A DNA stretch of 64,000 bases from Asterias rubens (taxonomy: Eukaryota > Echinodermata > Asteroidea > Forcipulatida > Asteriidae): positions 778,191-842,190 of the forward strand of contig NC_047078.1 in the NCBI RefSeq assembly GCF_902459465.1, written 5' to 3'. A program made the translations under genes and the position numbers. This document shows positions 1 through 15,000 of the stretch, in pieces (positions within the stretch are counted from its first letter, which is position 1; the number at the start of each line of letters is the position of its first letter). Under the pieces are notes generated by a model. The model did not search any database and was not told where the DNA came from. It saw only the letters and a list, made by a program, of their open reading frames with translations.

Positions 1-36
1 TCGGTGGATGAGGAGAGTGGACTCCTGTTCTCAAAG
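1..36 (+). CDS. ARHGAP32: ARHGAP exon at window edge (residues 1-12 of the visible part)
   Basis: Open in phase 0 (SVDEESGLLFSK), followed by donor AAG|GTACGG. Its 5' boundary is outside the window. The frame joins exactly to the next exon. It contains no recognisable domain, so this is the least certain exon of the gene. Confidence 0.6.
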
Positions 37-3000
37 GTACGGTTTGTTTTCAGTCCAGTGGGTCTACACGATATTTGCTGTAGGGTCTCTACAAAAATGG
101 CAAACAGAGAAAAACATTTTGAGTCATGATTTTGATTTTTTTTAAAATATGAAACCAATTTCGTGTAGCACCTTTTTAGTGTTTACAAGATGTTAGAATA
201 TTAAGAAGAATTTTTTTTTGTAAACTCTCACGGGACCTCCAGCTTTACATGTTTGTCCCATCCAAAGGACGAAACAAGAATGTTTTAAAAGGTGTCTTGC
301 TTACGGAGGAGAAGTGTCAAGACATGAACTTGAGACCACTGCTGATCAGAAACACCAGAGCTTGAGTACAATGCTCTTAACCACTCTGCCAGGATCCCTT
401 GTAAAGATTGCTCAGTTTCACAACATGTCTCTTTGATTTCTCGTTCCTCCTGAAGATGCTTTAACACTGTTTCAAAGCGCTGTACAACCATAAAAGAATG
501 AGCAGAAAGAGCAATATGGTTTTAAAATACACAACAGTGATCGAAGTGTTAAATCTTTTACCAACAGTCATGCCAGTTCTTTTCAGAACCGACACTCAAG
601 GGAGATATTCACATGGTGTTACAGCAAACCTCACATAATTAAGAGTAACTATAACTATAACTATAAATATGAATAGTAAACTTGCGGGTACAACCGTGAG
701 TAAAATCTCTTTTGAAGGAGTGGTGGCTCTGAAAAGAGCCCGTTTGGTCTCGACGTTTTGAACAGTATATTCTGCTCGTCTTAAGGAGAATGAAGACGTT
801 GATCTAAATGAAGATGTCGATCTCCTGAAGACGAGCAGAGTATACTGTTTGAAACGTCGAGACCAAACCGGCTTTTTTTTAGAGCCACCACTCCTTCAAA
901 AGAGATTTTACTCATGGTTGTACCCGCAAGTTTACTATTCATATTTATATTTATAGTTACTATTATTCTCTACACCATGCAAAGCTTCAAACACCACTCA
1001 CATAATTAATATACTCCCACCATGCAAAGTTTCAAAGCATACGTCTCTATTCTTATGGACTTGAACCCACACTGATAAGAAACACCAAAGCTTGAGTCCG
1101 GTGCTTTCAACCACTTTGCCACAACTTTGATTCACAACATGTCTCTTTGATTTCTCCTTTCTTATATTTTTCTGATTCCAGGTACCTCTGACACCATTAG
1201 AGAATAATGGGGAGCCAAATATTAGGAGACGAGCTAGTCTCCGTATCAAGAAGATGTCGTCATCTTCGTAAGTAGCAAATGAGTTTGTCTGTTTATTGCG
1301 TAGGGTTGGGATGTTTAACCAGTTGAGCCTTAAACTAGAAAAAAAAAACGTGTTGATATCCGTTTCTGAATTTCCAAAAATTAAATGGAATCAACAGATG
1401 AATAATTTTTAACAAACTTTTTTTTCTTCTTTTAAATGTTAGCCCTAGATGCTAACCAGGGAGAATAATTGACATATCTTTTGTTGGTGGAAGAACTGAC
1501 TTTCCCCTACAAAACGAATGCATTATTTTCATTCCTCTACAATTATAGGATAACAAACATTATTGCTTTTAAAATTAATTGCAGTCCGAACATTTTCAAA
1601 ATAATTCCCTCAAGGAAACTGTATCTGAAAACCTAAACGAAACACAGCTAATATAAGTTGTAACAACCTAAGTTAATGACATTATAAGTTATCACACAAG
1701 TGCGAGTGGAATACGGAAAAATATAGCGCTTCTGCGTCCCATATCCAACGAGGCCGAAGGCTGAGCTGGATATGGGACGCAGGCGCGCTATATTTTCTGT
1801 ATTTCCACGAGCGCGCGTGTAATAACGTATTTATCTTCAAGTAAACTTAGCGCGTGACCATAGAACACACAAGACGCAGGTAGTGATATTAGCCGTGCAA
1901 TGTAGGTTTTTATCACCACTCCATTCTGCGAATCTGATTGGAGGATTAGCGCGTACTTGAAGATAATGTGTTATGCATGCTGAAAATTGTGTATGGTTTT
2001 TCTCTTATTTTCTCGTGACTCACCCAACGGATTTAGCCCAAATTGTCACAGGTTTGTTACTTATTGTATGGGTATAAATTGTTGATGACACAAAACATGA
2101 ACGTCCTGTCTGTGACTGCTTCATCAACTCAACCAACATTGTTCACCTTTAAAGGACTTGGGTACTTTTTGTAACACAAAACACAATGTCCACAGATTTA
2201 CATCAAACTTACACCGTTTGAAGATAATGATAGTAGAAAGCGCACCTAAAAATGTTAGTTGCTGAGGTGATGTAGTTTTTGAGAAATGAGTAAAACAATG
2301 TCATGAAAATACGTTTTTACATGCTAAAATAATTTTCGTCTCATGATCACTGAGACGAAAATTGTTTTCATGGCATTGTTTTACTAATTTGTCAAAAAAT
2401 ACAGCACCTCATCAATTAATATTTTCAGGGAAGCTTTCTACTATCATTATCTTCAAACTGTGTAAGTTTAGTGTAAATCTGTGGACATTGTGTTTTTTGT
2501 CCTACAAAAAGTACACGGACCCTTTAAAGCCATTGGACCCTTTCGGTAAACAGTGTTGTCCAAGGCCCACACTTTGTGTACCACAACTTCTATATCAAAT
2601 AACAAACCTGTGAAAATTTAGGCTCAATCGGTCATCGGAGTCGGGAGAAAACATCGGAAAAAACCCACCCTTGTTTCCGCGCGTTTCGCCGTGTCATGGC
2701 ATGTGTTTAAAATAAATCCGTAATTCTCGTTAACGAGAATTTATATTGTTTTGCTGTTTTCTCAAAAAGTAAAGCATTTCATGGAATAATATTTTAAGAG
2801 AAGTCTTTCACCATTGCCTTCTGTAAACCCTGTAAGTTATTTGTAAATGTGTGAACTTTTTTTTTTTTTTCTGAACCGAAAGGGTCCAATGGCTTTAAGC
2901 AGCTCTATAAAACAGGGCCCTTGTGGGATGACCATTCTATAAATAGAAACATGACCTTCAAAAACCCCACACCCTGCCGGCTTTATGAAACAAAAAAATG

Positions 3001-6000
3001 ATTAGTCATTCCTATAACTTTGTCTCTACCCAAACATCTTCAGCTTCCCGTCTTATCTTTAAGTGATTCATTTAAAAAATGGATTGTTTAAAGGCACTGG
3101 ACACGTTTGGTAATCGTCAAAGACCAGTATTCTCATTTGGTGTTTCAGGCCTGATACTCCATGGAGGCAATGAAGGCGATTGCCTCCATGCCCCCTGGTC
3201 ATTGCCTTGGTGCCCTTAAAATGCTCCAGTACAAATTTGCAATTTCATCAAAGGGTACCCTTTACCAAGAAGAAAATGCCTTGGTGCCCTTGCCCTTTCA
3301 AAAACGAAGCACACAGCCCTGGTGTTTTCCAACATAATGCAAACAAACCTGTGAACATTTTGGCTCAATTGGTTATCAAATGTTCAAAAGAATAATGAAG
3401 AAAAAAAAACACCCTTGTTGCATTACTTTGTGTGCTTTCAGATGCATTATAGAAGGTTTCAACTGAGGTCTTTGAGTGAGAAATTACCTTCTTTCTCAAA
3501 AACTATGTTACTTCAAAATTGTTTCTCACAATGTTTTATACTCTCAACAGCTCTCCACTGCTCGTTACTAAGTAAATGTTTTTGCTAACAATTATTTTTA
3601 GTGTTTACCAATAGTGTCCAGGGCCTTTAAAGACACTGGATACTATTGGTAATTGTCAAAGACTAGTCTTCACAGTTGGTGTATCTCAACATATGCACAA
3701 AATAACGACCTGTGAAAATTTGAGTTGAACATGTTGAAGTTGCGAGATATTAATGAAAGAACAAAACACCCTTGTCGCACCACGGTCACACGAAGTTGTG
3801 TGCTTTCAGATGCTTGATTTTGAGACCTCAAAGGTTAAATCTGATGTCTCAAAATCAAATTCATGGAAAATTACTTCTTTCTCGAAAACATGTCACTTCA
3901 GAGGGAGCCGTTTCTCACAATGTTTTATACTGTCAACCTCTTCCCATAACTCGTAATCAAGAAAGGTTTTATGATAATAAGTTTTTTTAGTTATTACCAA
4001 TAGTGTCCACGGCCTTCAAGTGATTCATTTTAAAAATGCATTGTTTAAGAAAACAGAAACAGCAACTTCACAGTTCTTTGTCAAAGTGAAAGTAATTTCA
4101 AAGGTGTCGCTTCCTTCGATTGTTTCCTGTCCTATTGTACACAAAGTCATTAGTTGAGAGTTCATGTACTATTGTCTTTAGTCAGTTCTGGATGGAACAA
4201 GGTCAAAGGTTGTATAAGAACCATGTTGTAGAGATTTGGTCGTTATGGCACGGTTCTCACACAATTTTCAAAATGTAAACACATTTTCTTGGTTTTAACA
4301 ACCGAAACCAGCTGTTGCTGTTTTAATATGACTTGATTTCCTGAGAAAAATATATTTCACTGGAAATTTTCACAGGCCTAGTTTGTGCACAGCTCAATGG
4401 AAGAAAACATAAAATCTTATATTTTATGAGAATATTATTTTCATCAACCTTTGGTATGATGAAGGGGGCACTTGTTACTTTTATAATTCTTGGATTTATG
4501 TGGAATGTATGACACAACATGTCAACTTTCCCATCTGACCTGTGCAGTATCTTACCTAGTAGAAAGGCCCAAGAATGTACAAGGTAACACTTATTGGAAT
4601 GGCACATGCTTTAGATTCTTTATATTTTGCTAAAACTCTTTGAACTTTTAAATGATCTCTTTACAGGCCTGATTCTTCACGCAGGCAATGAAGGCGATTT
4701 CCTCCATGCCACCTGGTCATTGCCTTGGTGCCCTTCAAATGCTCCAGTAGAATTTTACAATTACCTCATAAGGTGCTCTTTCCCAAGGAGAAAATGCCTT
4801 GGTGCCCTTGCTTTTTCAAAAAACGAAGCATACAGCAGGCCTGCCGTTTCAGAAACCAACCAATATCAAAATAAAGTATTAAAATTGTTTTGATTGGCAC
4901 TCACTGCGTTATCACCCAGCCACAAAGTAGAATAAACAATCCATTGGCATTCCATGTTTTCTCTTCAAGAATTCTAAACATTGAATTTCTTTATGTTTAT
5001 TTTTGTGGTTTTCAGTTTCCATGATGGTTCGAGTCGTTTCCCCAAGCTTAACGACTGTGCTCACTTTCATTACGACAATGTGGAGCTCGGACGTATCACA
5101 GTGAGTATTCCTTTTCCACTTTTATGAAAATAAAAATAAACAGGAAACTGATTTGCAAACTGCTTTACCAGCCAAAGTTACCTGCAATTGTACACAAAGT
5201 TTGCAACTGTTCTGCATTGTTTTACCTCTTTTAGCCTTTGAGAAAGACTCTGCTAGGGTTGAAACATCAGGCCATTAACCATTCATTTTTTGCACTTTTA
5301 AACTACTAGACCTATGATAGTCTTCCAATCTTTATTAAGACGAAGAAATAAAATACAGCCAGAATGCAGAAACATTTTCTGAGCTTGGTCTTTTTTTTGC
5401 AATCTGGAGCATTTTAAATGGTAATAGTGAATCATTTTTGTTGAAGTTGAATGGTAGCTTGTGTATGAGCAGAACCCTAAACTCAACTTCATAAGTTACT
5501 TAAGCATAAAATACTGCTTAACAATTGTCTGCTAAGCAGAAATGAGCAGGATACCAGTTCACAAATTGTACATGTAACATGGTAGTTTGGCTGGTAACCC
5601 TTTTCTGGTAAGCATTATTTTGTTGTGCTTAGTTCCTTTGGTGCTTAAGCAGCTCTATAGAATTGGCCCCAGCTAAAGTACCATTTCACATGAACAAAAT
5701 ATGACTGGTATCCTGCTTATTGTTGCTTAGCAGACATTTGTTAAGCAATATTTTCTATGTATTTGGGCTCGATGTTTGATCAAATTTTGTTTTCGCAGTT
5801 ATCTATGCACGAAGACGCGGATCAAGAAGAAGCAATACTCCTAGCCTATCAGAACGGTACCTGTGACATCACTGATAACCCCTTCACCATCAAAGTCTAC
5901 AGCAATGGTAAAGTGTGGCTGGTTAAACGCTGCTATGAAGACTTCCGGGTACTAGACAAGCAGCTGCATAGCTGTATCTACGATCGACGGTTTAGTCAAC

Positions 6001-9000
6001 TGGTGGAGCTGCCTAAAGGAGAAGCAATGATTGGAAATCGAGAGGTAGGTTGGTGGAGATGTTTATCGTTGGCTGACACCAATCAAGAGATTTCACTTGA
6101 GACTCGATTTAATATGAACCATGGACTGGTGACTAAACAAGCAAACTGGCACCAATTTCATAGAGCTGCTAAGCACAAAAATTTGCTTAGCATGAAATTT
6201 CTTCCTTGATAAAAACAGGATTATCAACCAAAATTTCCATTTGTTGCACATTGCGTTGATTGCTTATCCTGAAAATCACGGGGAAATTTGGCTGGTAATC
6301 CTGTTTTTATCAAGGCAAACATTTCTTGCAAAGCAAATTTTTGTGCTTAGCCTCTCTATGAATTAGGGCCCAGGTCCTTGTTAGTCACTGAAAATGTTAC
6401 AAGGGCAAACCCTGCTGCACTTAATCTGGGTCTCTGATGTCAACTTTTTCTGATTTTCTCTTCTTTCCTATTCCAGTGCTTTGTATATTATTACTTTGCC
6501 ACCGTTGCATTCTGCATTGCTTGGTACTTTGCTTAAATGTACTTGACTACAACACCTTTAATACGATCAGTGGTAAACGGAACAACAGTTGAATATCATT
6601 TGTTTGACCCTTACACCATTGCGAGCTATTAGTGCTTAAAGCACTGTATATATGCTAAACAAAATCCTTTGGCAATCCACTTGGATGGTGTCTGAACTTA
6701 CAATCTTTGCATTGCTAGAGCAAGCCTGGTGGCTAGAGCCAGTTTGAACTTGTGCTGACAATTTAAAGGAACACAATGCCTTGGATCGAACGAGTTGGTC
6801 TATAAAAAACGTTTGTAACCGTTTGTTATAAAATGCATATGATTGGAAAGATGATTTAAAAGTAGAATACAATGATCCACACAAATTTGCCTCGAAATTG
6901 CGTGTTTCTTTTATTTTGCAAACTAACATGGGCGGCCATTTATGGGAGTCGACTCCCATAAATGGCTGACCGTGTTAGTCGATGAGGTAAAAGGCAAACC
7001 GTGCAATTTCGAGGCATGTTTGTGTGGATCATTGTATTCTACTTTAAAATCATCTTTCTAACCAATTGCATGTTATAACAAACGGTTGCAAATGTTTTCA
7101 AAGACCAACTCAACCGATCCAAGGCAATGTGTTACTTAATAGATGTTAGTTTTGCATCAGACATTCCTTTATTTATTTGTTGTAGGTAATTACTCTTTCC
7201 TCTGATTACATAACAAAGTTTTTCTTTCACTCACCGTACTCATCCCTGCAAGGTTATTTTAGTTTTGATAGAAACCCTAACATCCCTCTATGTTTGGTTT
7301 CATTACAGGGTGTACGAGCGATGCTCGGCCGCTACCTTGGCAGGTTCTCCCAGATAGCTGGTGACATGATCAATTGCGGTCCTGTGTTAAACTGGATGGA
7401 GGTAGGGAACCAGTTATTACTACTCTTTCCTCATCGTGGTCTTAAATCATTTTTCTTCTTCAGACTTTTAAATCACAGAGTTAACCACAGACCTTACATA
7501 TTAAGGTAAAATGATGATAATGATTAAATGGAAATGCTCGTCGTTGTCAAACTGCAATCTTTTTTTGACTTTCACCCGTGGTTGCTCTACTCAAATGAGG
7601 CCAAATGCATACAGTCAACTACTCAAATGAGGCCAAATGCATACAGTCAACTACCGAAGTGCTTGTTTTTTTCCGACTAGACATTTTTTACCAGATCGTG
7701 CCTCGCAGAATTTGATTTCTGTTGAATACTTTGGTTAGAAAGGTGTATCTGTATCGATCATTATATTTTACTCTATTCTAATCGCTTTTTAAAGCCCAAA
7801 GTGCCCAAATCCATGGCAAACTGTCTCTATAAGATGAATCTTAGGGTTATGTGAAACAGACCCCTGCTTTAATCGTGGAGAATCACAACAAACCTACATT
7901 ATTTGGGCCGCCTAAAGCTCAGTTCATACTTTCCTGCAAAATTTTATGTGCAAAGCAAGTTTGACGTCACAGCTCCTTCGCTGCAAAGGTTTCGCAAAAG
8001 TTTAACACAGCTGAACTCTTCCGAATGAATCATTGCGAATTTGTGACGTCAACATTCGCATTGCATTTGCAGAAAGTCTGAACCAGGCTTAACTCTTTTA
8101 CACCTCATCTCTGAAATTTTTATTTTCTTCTTGATTGTTGATATTTCCAAAGCTTGACAATCATGGCCATCAACTTAAGGTAATCATTGTGACCATATAA
8201 GGTCATCTCATTTGCATGTCAAAGGTCAAAGTGGTTGTGTTTGTCAGCTTCGTTAACTTCTGCTTTTATTTTTAGGAGGGTCTGCAAAAAGTATAATTTG
8301 TTTTTTACCCTTACACCATGTGTTTTAAGCACTGTATATTCCAGAGTTCTACGAGAAAATTCCGCAGGCAAATTACTCTTACTCGAACCCACAACCTTTG
8401 CATTGCTAGAGCAGATGTCTTACCATATAGACCGCTAAACTAGCCCGGTGGCTAGTGGCAGGTTGAATCCTTAGCAGCAGGTATTGCAACGATTTATGTT
8501 AATTTTGCATCAGGGATGAAGATATAAACTGAAAGCTGTTTTAGTGGCAGGTCCCGGGAATGGGTTCAAGGGGGTTCAGAAATCTCCCTACTTTTGACGA
8601 GTTTTTAAGATTTTATTTTCTTTCCTTACCATGTCTTTCCTCATGTAAACTTTTGTAGCCCCAATTGCTTCACAGACTTTTAGCTTAAATACACAGTGTA
8701 AATGTTGTAATTCAAGCCCTGTGGTCCGTTGTAAACTTCAATTCCAGAAGGCGTTCCAACACATCAAGAATAACGTTCCAATGTTAGCACTAGTATTGTT
8801 ATGAACATGTACAGTGTAGCAAGCAACCCCTGCATGTAGTATAAACAAATCTAGAGAATTCAAAACATCACTCAAGGAAATTTCAATAGAAGTATAAAAA
8901 AAAAAAACAGAAAGGCAGCCAACTTTTTTGAGGGCGGTTTAAAAAATGTAATATATAAAATAAAATAAAAACAGGATCAACTCAAATTATGTTCAGTATA

Positions 9001-12000
9001 AGCCTGCATGTCCATTCAGATGTTGGAATATGTTTTGGGTTAGTGTCTTTAACTCTAATTAAAAAATCCTACTTAATTCATGAGATTATTTTAATTCTTG
9101 TCATGATATTTTGGCGAAGAAAATGTAACAGACAAGAACTTGCTCCTCCACATATTGTTTGCTGATTTATTATTTTTTGTACACATGTGCTGTGGTCTAA
9201 CTGTTCTTGATATTTTTATTTTCTTTTATTTTATTGTCAGTCTCTCGAAGCAGAGTGTATTCTTTCGTGTTTAAAATGTACATTTTGTTTTCTCGTTCTA
9301 GAAATTATTTTGTTTAATTCGTCCAGTTGTATTCACATAATTTTCTTATTTGTCTTTAATTACATTTTAATTGAAGATCAATGTATTTGTCTGCAAGTGA
9401 AATTCAAGTTGTGGATTGTGGACCAAGCTTGGAGTTTCATCTTTGAGAGGGCGACGCCTGTTTTCATTTTGCAAAGGGTTTTTCAATTGCAAAATAGGAA
9501 ACTTTATTTATACCAAGTTACATTTTGTTTTGTTTTCTTAAAGCTCGATAACCATGGCAACCATGTTGTTGCCAGTGAGGAATCCGCAATCAACATTCCA
9601 GCAGTCGCCGCTGCCCATGTGACTAAACGCTACATGGCACAGGCTCCTGATGAAATATCACTTGAGGTGAGTTACTTTACACATATTGGACATCGGGGAA
9701 CTAGATCAACCACAAATTTTGATTTTTAAATCTTGAATGGCTTAATAATATAATTGATACACTGAAGAACAAAGTAATGCCTCAAATTAACCAGATATTT
9801 TATATCAGTTTTCAGTGATTTTTAGTTATTTCTTTTCACCCACCTTCCTTCCCACAATGTTGAAGAATTTTTGAAATGACTTTCTCTAATGAGTTGGGGC
9901 GGTTCTGAAAAGAACCGTTGGTTTCAACTCGACGTTTCGATCAGTATGCTCTGATCGTGTTCTGGAGAATTATAATTTTGTATTTATTATTTTTTTTTTT
10001 TACAACTATTCAGAACGGCGTCTAAGTTTAAACAACATTGACTATTGGCTCTTTCATTAAATTGTTCACAAAAAACTGAGCTTTTCCTTCAATTTAAATG
10101 TACCTTGTTGGCAGGTTGGTGATATCTGTGATTGATTTTAAGTTATTTCTTTTGACCCACCCACCCACAATTTTAAGAACAAAAAATTTCAAGTATAGAT
10201 AATTTAAAAAATTGGCTCTTTCGCAAATTTTTTTATGTTTCTTGCATTTTTCTAGGTTGGTGACATGATCTCTGTGATCGATATGCCGCCCCCAGAGGAC
10301 ACTTCCTGGTGGAGGGGGAAGAATGGTTTTGAGGTCGGTTTCTTCCCTCGGCAGTGCGTGGAGATAATCAGCGATAAATTACTGCCCTCTGTTGCCAACA
10401 TGATGCCAAGGTCTCCCAAACCAGGTATGGTATGACCGCATTGTTTGATGACGGGTTAACGTGATGTCACGGAGCAGAAATTTTAACGCAGTAGTTTTCC
10501 TTCTTTTCAGTTCAGTGAAAGCTCTTTTTAAATTTTGTTTAATGAGATATCGCCCAAATCCCAATGTGGGTGCTACACTTATAATGATACTACTGATTTG
10601 GGCTATCAACCCAAATCAACTTCCACCAGGGGCACGTTGCCACCTACTATGTACAATGTACTCCTGGGGCTGAAACAGGGTTACCCCTCTTCACATTAAG
10701 CTTGGGCGATATCGATTTATTTTATTCACGATATATCGCCGACAATATATCGCGATATTCGATATAATCGCGATTAATGAAATTTGACATCATCAGTCTT
10801 AAAACTCCAAGTGAAAGTTGTAGAAGAGACAGTCCTAGCATAAGAGAGGTGTTCTAATGACATATTCTTCTGGTTTTACTCCAAACCTATGGGGTGCAAG
10901 ATGTCTCAGCTAGCAAATACATCGCGATATTTAATTGATATATCGACATATCGCGATATATCGCGATATATCGATATTTCGATTAAAACCAAATCCATCC
11001 GATATCGAAATCGTGTCCAAATTAATATCGCGATATTCGATAATATCGTGGATATCGCCCAAGCTTACTTCACATCACGCACAAGGATTCCCTATTTGGG
11101 ATTTCCCTCCCATATACTGTATATTAAAATGCTATTTCTACATCATATTTCTTCATTTCTCTTCATCAGAAGTACGAATCACAGTGCTAGTTGCCGCTGA
11201 GAGTCCCATTGTTTCCTTAATAATAATAATTAGAATAATATTGTACATCTGTTCAACTAGTACCCTGACTTTGTTAGTTTCTTATCTATGTGTTTCTTAG
11301 GGTATAATGGCAGTCAGCGACATTTACCAGTGAAGCAGTATCGCAATGGTACGCTATCCATTCCAATTGTTTGCATTGTGGCAATGCCCTCTTTCCCACC
11401 AAGAGGTGGGTTCGGGGGTGGCAGGGGTCAAGGGTCGAGAAGTTGGCCCTTGCCACCCTGTTGTCTGCTTTATGCCTGCCAATGCTTGCCAATAATTGCA
11501 TTTGGGTTTCATTGCCTGGTCGTTCTCATCTGACTGCAAGATGTTCATTTTGAAAATTAACTTCAGGAGAATGTGTTTAGGTCTTCAAACAAGTATTCCT
11601 CATACAAATATCATTTAAAATTAGAAATAAAATCTGGAGAATTTTGTACCATCAAGGTACCACATAAAAAAGGGGGAAATGTCCAGTAATTTTGCAGTAA
11701 CTCCTCAACCGAAGTACTTCTATGGTCTTGTATTAATACATCCTATGAAGACTTACTGACCCTCTTACAGAATAAAACGAAAACTGTAGTGTTTCAGAAA
11801 GCATGTATACTAACAATGTAGTTTTAAATGTTGAATCTAGCTTTACGTCTTTGGAAAATGCTTTGAGCTGTCTCTTTTAATGAGGGTCTTCTGTAAAGAT
11901 ATACTAACTATATATAGCAGGAAGAGGGCACTGTTAACTTTTCACGAGGTTATAAAATTGATCTGTTGGCAAATGGTAAGAGGCGAGCCAGCCATGCCTA

Positions 12001-15000
12001 CGTCTGGTCTCACAGAAAAACAAAAAATTCTGCGTTCTCCAGATTTTATCTCTTTGTAATTTTCAGACTCTTTCTTCATCCGGACTGTTTTCCTCATCGT
12101 TCTCTTTTATCTTTCTAATCTTTTTTCTGAGGCATTTTTGATTGTCAGTTTGTCAGTTTGATAGATGTCATTTTTGCACCAGGGATACAAATATAATTTG
12201 TTTTTACCCTTACATTGAAGAGTTTTAAGCACTGTATACTCAATACTTTCAGAATTCACATGCAAATCACTCAAGTGGGATTCGAACCAATTTGACAGGA
12301 TTCAAATTAAATGTCTATTTAGCAGAGTCCCCAGTGCTCAATGAATTTTAAATCCAATTTTCAATATTTTGTTTGTTAACTTGCTTTCCGATATTTGCAA
12401 CTTTAAATTCAAGGTTAACAAAAAACTACAAACGCTTTGACAGAGTTTTGATGAAATGTTCCTGTTTGATGAAACGTTCTTTATGTTAAAATACTCTGTT
12501 CTACTTTTTACATTGTAAATAATCTTTCCCATTTTAGGTTTTTTCATCCTCATAGTACTTCCTAACATCACTTTTCTATTTTTTGTTCTCGTTTTTTGAT
12601 GCCCTATTCTTTCTTTTTGGTCGCACTTTTTTAAATAATCGTGTTGAAATAATCACATGGTTCTTTAACTCCTGTGTGCTGCATAATCATACAGAAAGCC
12701 AAGGTACAAGACATTTTGTATTCACATGTTTTTTCTGTATGCTAAGTGGTGTAAATCGTGTTTGTGTTTAGTGTTAGTTGTGAGATCACTTGTTTACTAA
12801 CAAAATTGGCAATGTGTAAACGATTATGTGAAACACAACAATGTTGACAATAGATGAAATATAGTTTAATATAATTGTGCACAGATTTGCACACAACTTA
12901 CATACATGTACATGGTATATAGGTGATTACAGAGTTAAATATCCCTTGAAATATTTGGCTTGGAATATCAAGGTTTAAAACAGTGTAAACATGTATAATT
13001 GGAAGTCCTCCATGGACAAACTTAATATGTGTACCTTCTAGGTTATGACCTGTAACCCCTGACCCTGTAAAGATGCTATGTCAGATTTTTTGCCCCAAAC
13101 ATTAAAAAATAGATTTTTTTTTAGTGAATGGTATTTCATAGAGTATCACCCGCTCTAACGAAAAAAAGTTTTACTTTTAATGGTCAGGAACCATGGCATA
13201 AATTCAAAACGTTTCTTATAAAACACATAAGAATTGGTCACGTGATATATTGTCGGGATCCCGTCAAAAACTAATTTTGAGCACTTTATTTCACTGCTAC
13301 TAATAATTGGCGGACTTTCTCGACCCCTATCAAAATACCTATTGAATTTTAAATCAAAATTTTTGGCTCAAATCGGCCAAAAATCTGACAGCATCTTTAA
13401 ACCTTGACCCTGTGACCTGATGACTCAAAGCCACTCATCATTTTGTAAACATGCGACATTGTTCTTTTGTGATTGGTCCGTATAAACCTGTGGTGTTGTT
13501 GCATGCTTCATATGAAGTAGCCGTATTTAATCAATGTTTTATCAAAATAGTGAACCTTTTTGACTTTGATACTTGATTGTGTTCTTTGATTGACAGTATT
13601 TGTATTGATGTATTGAGCATGTGAACTGATTGTTGTAACCAATTTGTAGACCTGCGTTTTGCTGGTGTGTTGGTAATGTGCTTTTTACAGTAGAATGTGT
13701 TGTGGCACTGTAAAATGAGGGTACGATTAATGCTTTCAACCTGGGTCCCTCTGCAATAGCTACATGTATGCAAAACAGGTCATGAATATTCAATAGCAGT
13801 TCAGTAATTTATGCAGGTTCGCTTTGGTTACTTAGTTATGCTGAATTCTTAAATGGTCGCAGTTCTTCTTTTACTAAGGGTTAGCGCTAAGTTTCTTAAT
13901 TACAAGAATGCTTACATATAGGACACACTACAGTAGCATAAGCAAAAATGCCTTGCCAACCAGGGCCCAATATTATAGAGCTGCTTGAGCCAAAAATCAA
14001 GTTCAATTTTGTTCACACCATGGCGTATCGCCTGAACGTAAGCCAACCTATGCGAAATATCGAATGTGCACCCTGGTTTTAAAGGATTTGGGTACTGTTT
14101 GTACGTAAAACACAATGTCCCAAGATTTACATTAAACTTACACCATTTGAAGATAATGATAGTAGATAGCTTACCTTAAAATATTACTAGCTGAGGTGCT
14201 GTAGTTTTTGAGAAACGAGTAAAATCTTGTCTCCTGAGACAAAAACTACAGCACATCCGCAAGTAATATTTCAAGGGAAGCTTTTTACTATCATTAGCTT
14301 CAAAACTGTGTGAGTTTAATGTAAATCTGTGGACATTGTGTTTTGTGTCAGTACAAAAAGTACACAGACCTTTAAAGGCACTGTACACTATTGGTAATCA
14401 CTCAAAATAGTTGTTAGCATAAATACTTACTTGTCAACGATTAATGGAAAGCTGTTGATAGTATAAAATTTTGTGAGAAATGGCTCCCTCTGAAGTATTT
14501 AGTTTTCGAGAACGAAGTAATTTCTGTATGAAATATTTGAATTTGATTTCGAGACCTGAAAGCACACTTTGTGCGACGACGCCGTTTTTTCTTCCATTAT
14601 TCTCTTGAGACTTTGTCGAACGATTGAGCTCAAATTGTCACAGGTTTGTTATTTTATGCATGTGTTGAGATACACCAAATGAGAACACTGATCTTTGACA
14701 ATTACCAATAGTGCCCAGTGTCTTTAAACATGTTTAAGTGTACTAATCAATGGATCATTTCATCGAGTATTAACTCTGTCTTTTCTCTTTCTTTCCCCCC
14801 TTCTCCTCTCTCCGTCTTCGTCTTCTACAGTTCTTAACAAGCATGGCAAGTTGATAACATTTCTACGCTCATTTATCTTAGCGAGGCCAACAAGGCGCGG
14901 GTTGAAGCAGAGAGGGATTCTAAGGGAACGTGTCTTCGGTTGCGATCTTGGAGAGCATCTTCTGAACTGTGGAACAGATGGTAGGAGTTTGCGTCTGTCT

